From NCBI GenBank assembly GCA_947501325.1, contig CANMVC010000002.1, positions 434,001 to 498,000 on the forward strand: a DNA stretch of 64,000 bases, read 5' to 3'. Source of the DNA: an uncultured Sphingomonadaceae bacterium. GTDB taxonomy: Bacteria; Pseudomonadota; Alphaproteobacteria; Sphingomonadales; Sphingomonadaceae. The notes beneath the pieces are model-generated. The model did no database searches. It worked only from the letters and a program-made list of their open reading frames with translations, and was not told where the DNA came from. The translations under genes and the position numbers were made by a program. Numbering within the stretch: position 1 is the first letter of the stretch; each line of letters opens with the position of its first letter. Positions 1 to 6,981 of the stretch are shown here, in pieces.

Positions 1-274
1 CAACAGCCGATAAAAAAACATCTTCAAATTTTACGATCTCATTAACACTGCGATCCGGCGTTGAGCCTATTTCCAGGCAATCGAGAGCAAGTCCGATAAG
101 AAATAATTCTCGCCAAGAATATGCAACCATATGCCCCTTGCCTGTATTTGCTCCGGCAGGAAAGCCAAGGCGTTGAAAATGTTGCAGCCTGCCCCGAAAC
201 GCGACTACCTTATCTTTCGTTATCTTGTGTTTTATCGAAAGTATTTCCAATATCTCTGAATATGAGATCTCCAT
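1..274 (-). CDS. Partial helix-turn-helix-like regulator, 3' part beyond window edge
   Basis: An open frame runs leftward from an ATG at 274 to the window edge without a stop, giving 91 residues. A purine-rich stretch (GGGGGCAGG) just upstream can serve as ribosome-binding site and supports this start. Residues about 28-80 contain a GRLQHFQRLGFP segment, then a GANTGKG turn and an amphipathic helix around SWRELFLIGLALDCLE. This pattern resembles small DNA-binding proteins often seen in sphingomonad accessory regions. That resemblance is from memory of the family style, not a search. The gene is incomplete here, so neither function nor full domain content can be stated. It reads in the same direction as the Lrp-type gene upstream, with a strong palindrome between them. 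Confidence 0.6.
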   Translation of the reverse strand, partial: MEISYSEILEILSIKHKITKDKVVAFRGRLQHFQRLGFPAGANTGKGHMVAYSWRELFLIGLALDCLEIGSTPDRSVNEIVKFEDVFLSAV

Positions 275-323
275 CGCCTGCCCCCGAATTTGTTATCATT
301 ATTCCACACACCAGTTGCACAAC

Positions 324-369
324 ACGCCCAGCTTATGAACAATATTGTTATTGTTCATAAGCTGGGCGT
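324..369. repeat. 21-bp perfect inverted repeat with 4-nt loop
   Basis: Arms at 324-344 and 349-369 are exact reverse complements, separated by TTGT. The arm core is CGCCCAGCTTATGAACAATA. It lies between the stop of the Lrp-type gene (434) and the start of the leftward partial regulator (274). No T-run follows on either strand, so it does not look like a standard intrinsic terminator. It could be an operator, an mRNA-processing or stability hairpin, or a remnant of a mobile palindromic element. Confidence 0.85.
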
Positions 370-433
370 TTGGGACGTATTTATCAAGCATTGTTATTAC
401 CAATTTGGGAGTGCCGCTGCGAAATATCTAGGT

Positions 434-916
434 TTATATGGTTTCAGCCAAGTCCACCTTCACAGCACGCTTCACTTCTTCCATGACGGGGAAGGTCGTT
501 GTTTGGTAGACGCCTGGCAAGTCGTTTATGCAATCGGTAAGAATCGCCCGATATTCCTCCATATTGCGACAGCGCACCTTGAGGAGATAGTCGAAGCCGC
601 CTGCCATCATATGGCATGACTGAATCGCATCCATTTTTCGAACAGCAGCATTAAATTGCTCAAGATGCCGGCGACTGGTCGCCTCCAGTTTCACCTGAAT
701 GAACACAACATAGTTTTTTCGTATCTTCCGCATATTCAGCCGCGCATGATAGCCGGTGATATAGCCTTCTTCCTCAAGGCGCTTGAGACGAATCTGACAG
801 GGAGTTTTGGATAACCCTACTTGTGCAGAAAGCGAAGAAAGAGAAAGCCGACCGTCGGCCTGAACCGCAGCCAATATTCGCCAATCAAATTTATCAAGCT
901 GTCTATCTTCTATCAT
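434..916 (-). CDS. Lrp/AsnC family transcriptional regulator, probable putA regulator
   Basis: This 160-residue protein has the standard Lrp/AsnC length and layout. An N-terminal winged helix-turn-helix covers about residues 7-65 (DWRILAAVQADGRLSLSSLS, then SKTPCQIRLKRLEEEGYI). A C-terminal RAM/AsnC ligand-binding domain follows (GGFDYLLKVRCRNMEEYRAI). It is divergently transcribed from putA across a 106-bp gap. In other alphaproteobacteria an Lrp-like protein (PutR) activates putA in response to proline, so the same role is inferred here. PutA in this window has no ribbon-helix-helix domain and cannot repress itself, which fits external control. The family and architecture are clear; the specific ligand is inferred from position. 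Confidence 0.9.
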   Translation of the reverse strand: MIEDRQLDKFDWRILAAVQADGRLSLSSLSAQVGLSKTPCQIRLKRLEEEGYITGYHARLNMRKIRKNYVVFIQVKLEATSRRHLEQFNAAVRKMDAIQSCHMMAGGFDYLLKVRCRNMEEYRAILTDCINDLPGVYQTTTFPVMEEVKRAVKVDLAETI

Positions 917-946
917 ATATCAAAACTTTCGCTCTATTAAATGGCA

Positions 947-952
947 TATAAT
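947..952 (+). promoter_or_regulatory. Candidate -10 box for putA
   Basis: A TATAAT hexamer lies 70 bp upstream of the putA start, in the AT-rich gap shared with the divergent Lrp-type gene. No good -35 hexamer sits 17 bp upstream, which would be expected of an activator-dependent promoter. This is a motif match only. Confidence 0.3.
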
Positions 953-1022
953 TAGTATTTTTTCCTACTCCTTTCCATTTTTTGGGCATTACTTACCTAA
1001 TAGAATTCGATAAATTCGCAAG

Positions 1023-4000
1023 ATGAATCAGCACAAGCCCGTCCGCACATCCGATCACAAACTTCGTACCATCATTTCTGATGCGACTTGGCATGCAGAA
1101 AAGGTTGCGCAAGCAGAAATGCTGAGAAATCTCAATTTGGACAGTGCCGCTTGGGCCAGGATATCAGCCAGCAGCAGCACCTTGATAAAAGATCTGCGCG
1201 CCCAAACAAAAAAACCGCTAATTGATCAATTCCTCACAGAATATGGCTTGTCGAGTGACGAAGGCATCCAACTGATGCGGTTGGCAGAGGCATTGTCTCG
1301 TACCACAGACCCAATAACGGCTAACGAATTGATCCGCGACAAGCTTACCGACCGCCGCTGGCTTTCGCACAGCGGGTCGGGTCATACAGTGGCAATGAGT
1401 TTGTCTGGCAGAGCTTTGCATCTGGCCGACAAATGGCTGCAATGGACCAAAGATAGCAAAAACCCGTTAGTAAAAATTGGCAATGCCAAATTTCGTTTTT
1501 TCACGCGTACCGCAATTAAGGCGTTGTCATCCCAATTTGTGTTCGCCGAGACACTCGAAAAAGCGCTCAAGCGAAGTACGGTATATGGGCGAAAAGGTTA
1601 CCTGTTTTCATTTGATATGCTGGGGGAAGCGGCCCGTACAGCCGGAGATGCAGAAAAATACTATGCTGCATATGCCAACGCCTTGGACAAAGTAGCTGAC
1701 CACGCACAATCGGATGATCCGCGTTTAAATAACGGGATTTCCGTGAAACTTTCTGCCCTGCACCCGCGCTATGAATATGCTCAGGCAGAACATGTCGTCC
1801 CGGATATAACTGCCAAGCTGTTGAAGTTGGCGGTCAAAGCACGCGAGGCCAATGTCCAGGTTACCATCGATGCAGAAGAAGCCGAGCGACTTGATATATC
1901 GATGGATGTTCTCGCGGCCCTTGTGGCTGCCCCTGAATTGAAAGGTTGGCAAGGGCTCGGCTTCGTCGTGCAAGCTTACCAAAGACGCGCCTTGCCCTTG
2001 CTTGATTGGCTGGCCCAAAAATCCCGACAGCTGGAAGCGCCCTTATTCATTCGCTTGGTGAAAGGTGCCTATTGGGACAGCGAAATTAAACGCGCTCAGG
2101 AAATGGGGCTTGAGAGCTATCCGGTATTCACCCGAAAAGAGATGACCGATCTGAGCTATTTGGCCTGCGCGAAGAAACTATTAGACAACCCAAATTGCTT
2201 TCATCCACAATTTGCGACACATAATGCATATAGCGTGGCCGCTGTGCAAGAGCTTGCCGGCGCCACCAAAACCATCGAATTCCAGCGCCTTTTTGGCATG
2301 GGCCAACAGCTGCACGATGCTATCCTGGCTCAACCCCATATAACCAGCCGGATATATGCACCTGTCGGCACACAAAAAGATCTCTTGTCCTATCTCATTC
2401 GGCGGCTACTGGAAAACGGCGCCAACAGCTCTTTCGTCCATAAACTTGCAGATCGCGATGTTGAGCTATCCGCGCTCATCCAAGACCCCGTCACCGCGCT
2501 TGCGCAATATGGATCAACGGCAAACGACAAGATTCCAGAGCCTCGAGCTTATCTCCACGGTTCTCGGGAAATCGCCGCGGGTCGGGATCTGTCCAATCCA
2601 ACTGTTCGATCTCACTTTCAAAATGGGTTAGTCCACGCTTCTGGCAAAACCTATCTTGCTACTTCGGTTGTCGCTGGCAAAGCGGCCGCCGGAAATGAGC
2701 GCGCGATAGCGAACCCGGCCATACTCAACCAGTGTATTGGCAATTTCATAGCGGCTGACGAGAAACTGGCCAAAATTGCGGTCCAAACCGCCAGCAAAGC
2801 TTTCGGACCTTGGTCTCGCCGCCCGATTGCTGAACGCGCGGCGGCCTTGGAAAATGCTGCCAATCTACTCGAGCAACGCGCCGGAATCTTTCATTTTCTT
2901 GCGATCAAAGAGGCCGGAAAAACATGGTCAGACGCTATAGATGAAGTGCGTGAAGCCGTCGACTTCTGTCGCTATTATGCACAGCAGATAAAAGCTGGGT
3001 CATTTGCAGACCGAGAGGCTTTGGGTGTCACGATATGCATTTCACCTTGGAATTTTCCGCTAGCAATATTCCTTGGTCAGATCACCGCCGCGCTTGCGGC
3101 TGGAAATACGGTCGTGGCCAAACCTGCCGAGCAGACCCCGTTAATTGCGGCTGAGGCGGTGCGGTTGCTGCATGATGCCGGAATTGATCCGGCTGCAATT
3201 AATCTCGTCCTTGGCGATGGCGCCCATATAGGCGAAGCGTTGGTCTCCCATCCCGCAGTGGCGGCAATTTGTTTTACCGGTTCAACGGCAACCGCCAAGC
3301 GCATTGCAAACCGTCTGGCAAATGATGGTCGCGCGCTTACACCGCTAATCGCAGAAACAGGCGGTATCAATGCGATGATAGTCGATTCTTCTGCCTTGTT
3401 GGAGCAGACGGTCGATGATGTTGTGTCATCCGCCTTTCAAAGCGCTGGACAACGCTGCTCGGCATTGCGCATCTTATGCGTGCAAGAAGATGTTGCTGAT
3501 GCTTTTACTGACCTGTTGAGTGGTGCGATGTACGAACTGACGATCGGCAGTCCTGATCAGATGGATTGTGATATCGGCCCCGTCATTGATGCTGCAGCGA
3601 AACAGAATATCCTCAATCATATCCAGCGATTGGAAAATATAGGAAGAAAAATTGGGGAGACACCAATAGGGAATATACAGGATGGCCATTTCATTCCACC
3701 TGTTGCCTATGAGCTAGATCATTTCTCGGATGTTGATCGAGAAATATTCGGCCCGGTACTCCATATCGTGCGATTTGCTGCCGGGGACAAAATCGAGATG
3801 ATTGATCACATAAATAATAGCGGCTTTGGTCTAACCCTTGGAATTCAAAGCAGAATTGATAGCATATGCGACACCATGTCCGCGCAGGCACATGTCGGTA
3901 ACATCTACATAAACCGCAACCAGATCGGCGCGGTTGTCGGCGTGCAACCTTTTGGTGGTCAGGGACTGTCCGGGACCGGACCAAAGGCGGGAGGCCCTCT

Positions 4001-4721
4001 CTATCTGCTACGCTTGTCGAAACAAAGATATGCCGAAGCTAGCCGGTCATCAATCGTTCTTTCAGCAACTGATGGAGATGTTGAGCACGAAAGTCTTGAA
4101 GCAGCAGTTTCAAAGGGCATCGCGGCATACCGCAAACAGGATGGTCACTTCCTACCCGATGAAGACACCACAGCTCTTGCGGATGCTGTGGGAGGGGATT
4201 TTGGCGAAATCATTCATCGAGAACTGGAATCTCGCAATCGCACTCTGATAAACGATATGGCGTTGGCCTCGCCTGCCGGAGAAACCAACTATTACTGTGT
4301 CCGGGGACGCGGTCCCATAATTGCAATGATGCAGGACACTCATGATATTCTAACCGCATGCGCGCGCGCTATCGTTACCGGCAACAGCTTCCTGCAGGTG
4401 GACCAAGACGGAACCACCGCGAACATTAAGCCGCTGTTTGCAAAGGTAAATCAGGTGATCGGAATTGACAATTTCGTTCAGCTTACAAGCGCTGGATTGG
4501 ATGATGTAGCCGACCAAATGCAAAATATAGCCGTCGGAGGCCTTATCATCGAGCCCAATAACGCGAATATTGATGCACTGGGAATTGCGATTGCGGAAAG
4601 AAAAGGAGCGATTTTATCGATTTTAACCTTGGCGGATTCACACGATCGGTTTGTCTATGAAAAAACGATAACACGCAATGTAGCTGCTGCGGGGGGCGAC
4701 GTATCGCTGTTGAACGCCTAG
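1023..4721 (+). CDS. putA: Bifunctional proline dehydrogenase / P5C dehydrogenase PutA
   Basis: This 1232-residue enzyme oxidises proline to glutamate in two steps: FAD-dependent proline dehydrogenase, then NAD-dependent delta-1-pyrroline-5-carboxylate dehydrogenase. The PRODH barrel occupies roughly residues 185-490, with VTIDAEEAERLD and RLVKGAYWDSEIK. The aldehyde dehydrogenase domain spans about 560-1010, with the general-base Glu in AETGGINAM and the catalytic Cys in SAGQRCSALR. A C-terminal domain of about 200 residues follows, as in long PutA proteins. There is no N-terminal ribbon-helix-helix DNA-binding domain, so this is the non-autoregulatory type. The Lrp-type gene immediately upstream and divergent is the likely regulator. 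The ribosome-binding site is weak (GCAAG just before the ATG), but no better in-frame start is evident. Confidence 0.97.
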   Translation: MNQHKPVRTSDHKLRTIISDATWHAEKVAQAEMLRNLNLDSAAWARISASSSTLIKDLRAQTKKPLIDQFLTEYGLSSDEGIQLMRLAEALSRTTDPITANELIRDKLTDRRWLSHSGSGHTVAMSLSGRALHLADKWLQWTKDSKNPLVKIGNAKFRFFTRTAIKALSSQFVFAETLEKALKRSTVYGRKGYLFSFDMLGEAARTAGDAEKYYAAYANALDKVADHAQSDDPRLNNGISVKLSALHPRYEYAQAEHVVPDITAKLLKLAVKAREANVQVTIDAEEAERLDISMDVLAALVAAPELKGWQGLGFVVQAYQRRALPLLDWLAQKSRQLEAPLFIRLVKGAYWDSEIKRAQEMGLESYPVFTRKEMTDLSYLACAKKLLDNPNCFHPQFATHNAYSVAAVQELAGATKTIEFQRLFGMGQQLHDAILAQPHITSRIYAPVGTQKDLLSYLIRRLLENGANSSFVHKLADRDVELSALIQDPVTALAQYGSTANDKIPEPRAYLHGSREIAAGRDLSNPTVRSHFQNGLVHASGKTYLATSVVAGKAAAGNERAIANPAILNQCIGNFIAADEKLAKIAVQTASKAFGPWSRRPIAERAAALENAANLLEQRAGIFHFLAIKEAGKTWSDAIDEVREAVDFCRYYAQQIKAGSFADREALGVTICISPWNFPLAIFLGQITAALAAGNTVVAKPAEQTPLIAAEAVRLLHDAGIDPAAINLVLGDGAHIGEALVSHPAVAAICFTGSTATAKRIANRLANDGRALTPLIAETGGINAMIVDSSALLEQTVDDVVSSAFQSAGQRCSALRILCVQEDVADAFTDLLSGAMYELTIGSPDQMDCDIGPVIDAAAKQNILNHIQRLENIGRKIGETPIGNIQDGHFIPPVAYELDHFSDVDREIFGPVLHIVRFAAGDKIEMIDHINNSGFGLTLGIQSRIDSICDTMSAQAHVGNIYINRNQIGAVVGVQPFGGQGLSGTGPKAGGPLYLLRLSKQRYAEASRSSIVLSATDGDVEHESLEAAVSKGIAAYRKQDGHFLPDEDTTALADAVGGDFGEIIHRELESRNRTLINDMALASPAGETNYYCVRGRGPIIAMMQDTHDILTACARAIVTGNSFLQVDQDGTTANIKPLFAKVNQVIGIDNFVQLTSAGLDDVADQMQNIAVGGLIIEPNNANIDALGIAIAERKGAILSILTLADSHDRFVYEKTITRNVAAAGGDVSLLNA

Positions 4722-4820
4722 AATAGCCCATTCTTTGGGAATTGACCGTTTAATAACAGGGATGCACAATACCAATGAAACGTTAACCTTATTTTGATTA
4801 TCGCTGCGTAGGGCAGTGAT

Positions 4821-6977
4821 ATGACAACGCGCGTTCTCATTGTTGATGACCGGCCAACAAATCTCAGGATTTATGCCCAGTTTGTGACCATCATGGGGGA
4901 GAAATACTCCTCCGTGACATTTGCCGATCCCGTTGAAGCATTGGAATGGCTTGGGAATAACGGTGCGGAACTGCTTGTTGTTGACTATCGCATGCCGCAG
5001 ATGAACGGCGCTGAATTTATCAGAAAAGTCCGTAAAATGGCCAGCTGCAGTGATGTCCCTGCAATCGTCATTACAGCCCATCAGGATCGCGAATGTCGTC
5101 TTTCTGCTCTTGATGCCGGAGCGACCGACTTTCTTCAGAGTCCGGTATCCCATGTAGAGTTTTGCAAGCGCGCCATGTCACTTCTGACGAAAAGCGAGAA
5201 AAGCGTCAATTTGCGGAAGCGGGCATCGGAGATCGAGCGGAAACACGCAGCGCTGTCTGACGCCGTCGATAAAGATACGCCAGCAAGCAAAAGCATGCTG
5301 GAACAAATCATCGATACCATACCGATCATGATCAACGCCACAGATCGTTCAGGTCGGTGTCTTTTCACCAATGCCTATCAATCCGCCCTGTTTGACAAGA
5401 CACCTGACCAGATGGTCGGCAAAGATTTTGGTGAATTGCTTGGGCCGGAACTCGCGCAAAATTCGGAACGCAGAAATAAGAGCGTGCTCAAATCAGAGCA
5501 ACCCATTCCTCACTATGAAGAGAAGTTCGTCAGTGACGGCGTCGAGCTCATTTTCCATTGCAACAAGTCTCCATTATTGAATCATAACGGTGAGACTATT
5601 GGCGTATTGACGACCGCAGTTGATATTACCGCGCGTAAATTTGCGGAAGAGCACCGGACGCATCTTGCTTTGCATGATATGTTAACGGGGTTGCCCAATC
5701 GCGCATTATTGGCTGAAAAAGTCCGTAAAGCTATCGACACGTGCTCAAAAACGGGTCAGGAAGCGGCCTTATTGCTACTTGATCTGGATCGTTTCAAAGT
5801 AATCAATGATACCCGCGGGCATCATAGCGGCGACACATTGTTGAGAGAAGTCGCCGATCGTCTCGTCGAGATGATCGGACCGGACGATTTTGCAGCCCGT
5901 ATCGGTGGTGATGAATTTGCCATCATATTGGGCAAAGTGGATGGTTCGGATGCCATCAACTCACGCTGCACCAAATTACTCAAAGCAATAAATCAGCCCT
6001 ATTCGATCAGCGGCATAGAGCAGGTCATCGGTGCCAGCATCGGGGTAAGCTTGATACCAACCGACGGCACGGAATATGAGGAGCTACTCCGCCTCGCCGA
6101 TCTCGCAATGTATGATGCGAAGGCCAATGGCCGCAATTGCCATCGCTTCTTCTCAGAAGGTATGAACCAGATCGCGCAGGCTGATGCTGCGCTGGAGATA
6201 GAGTTACGCAACGCGCTGGCGCAGAACGAGTTTGCTCTAGAATATCAGCCTATCGTGAATGCGAAGACCCTGAATTATGTCGGGCTGGAAGCATTGATCC
6301 GTTGGGACCACCCTACCCGTGGACGGCTCTTGCCGGTACAATTTATCAGGGTAGCCGACGACACCGGTATTATGGACAACTTGGGCAAATGGGTGATTGC
6401 CGAGGTCTGTAGACAAATCCGGCAACTTGCCGATGAGGGCGTGGATTTGCCTCGCGTGGCTATCAACATATCTCCACGCCAATTCCAGAACCAGAATGTT
6501 TGCGAAGAGATATTGAAAAATATCGAGAAGAACGGAATTGATCCTTCCAAAATTGTTGTCGAGATTACAGAAGAGTTGCTGCTGGATAATAATGATCACA
6601 TCCGCCAGACATTAAACCGCCTGCGGGATACCGGTGTAGGCATCTCTATCGATGATTTTGGCACCGGTTATTCTTCATTGCAATATCTTCGCGACCTACC
6701 AGCCAATTGCCTGAAAATTGACCGTACATTCATATCTCGGATCGAACACTCATCCGCTGATCGCGCTATTATTGGCACCATCTCGCATCTCGCCCACGCG
6801 CTTGACATGCGGGTCATTGCCGAGGGCGTTGAAAATGATGCGCAGCTTGAATTGTTACAGGTATCAGGAGTTGACGAAATTCAAGGGTTTAAAATCGCCC
6901 GTCCTCAGCGCGCAGAGGATTTGCCAAAGCTTTTCCGTGCGCAATCAGCGCAAGCCTCCAGTGCAGCCGAAGGATAG
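4821..6977 (+). CDS. REC-PAS-GGDEF-EAL response regulator, likely c-di-GMP output of the DSF system
   Basis: The 718-residue protein has four domains in order. A receiver (1-120) has acidic residues D9/D10 and phosphoacceptor D55 in VVDYRMP. A PAS domain (about 160-275) follows, then a GGDEF domain with intact GGDEF at 362-366, then an EAL domain with EAL at 490-492. The EAL catalytic set looks complete: NISPRQF, VEITEELL, IDDFGTGYSSL, LKIDR, AEGVEN and IQGF. The product may therefore both make and degrade cyclic di-GMP. No RxxD inhibitory site precedes GGDEF. The receiver lacks the usual switch Lys: the KP motif reads SP at 107-108. The stop lies 4 nt before the ATG of the RpfC-like kinase, so the two are translationally close and probably partners. 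The PAS-GGDEF-EAL order matches RpfR, the DSF-binding protein of Burkholderia; signal binding here is inference. Confidence 0.93.
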   Translation: MTTRVLIVDDRPTNLRIYAQFVTIMGEKYSSVTFADPVEALEWLGNNGAELLVVDYRMPQMNGAEFIRKVRKMASCSDVPAIVITAHQDRECRLSALDAGATDFLQSPVSHVEFCKRAMSLLTKSEKSVNLRKRASEIERKHAALSDAVDKDTPASKSMLEQIIDTIPIMINATDRSGRCLFTNAYQSALFDKTPDQMVGKDFGELLGPELAQNSERRNKSVLKSEQPIPHYEEKFVSDGVELIFHCNKSPLLNHNGETIGVLTTAVDITARKFAEEHRTHLALHDMLTGLPNRALLAEKVRKAIDTCSKTGQEAALLLLDLDRFKVINDTRGHHSGDTLLREVADRLVEMIGPDDFAARIGGDEFAIILGKVDGSDAINSRCTKLLKAINQPYSISGIEQVIGASIGVSLIPTDGTEYEELLRLADLAMYDAKANGRNCHRFFSEGMNQIAQADAALEIELRNALAQNEFALEYQPIVNAKTLNYVGLEALIRWDHPTRGRLLPVQFIRVADDTGIMDNLGKWVIAEVCRQIRQLADEGVDLPRVAINISPRQFQNQNVCEEILKNIEKNGIDPSKIVVEITEELLLDNNDHIRQTLNRLRDTGVGISIDDFGTGYSSLQYLRDLPANCLKIDRTFISRIEHSSADRAIIGTISHLAHALDMRVIAEGVENDAQLELLQVSGVDEIQGFKIARPQRAEDLPKLFRAQSAQASSAAEG

Positions 6978-6981
6978 CAGG

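Noticed and set aside
324-369. Palindrome as an intrinsic terminator of the Lrp-type gene
   Set aside because: No T-run follows the hairpin on either strand and it is 65 bp past the stop.
121-619. Two rightward open frames (121-360 and 290-619)
   Set aside because: They lie across the leftward partial regulator, the palindrome and the Lrp-type gene, have no domain signature, and have no ribosome-binding site.
4638-5153. 171-codon leftward frame over the putA-GGDEF gap
   Set aside because: It covers the receiver domain of the rightward gene and has no domain signature.
6718-6981. N-terminal extension of the RpfC-like kinase back to 6718
   Set aside because: The extension overlaps the EAL domain of the upstream gene in another frame; the ATG at 6982 with AGGA upstream fits better.
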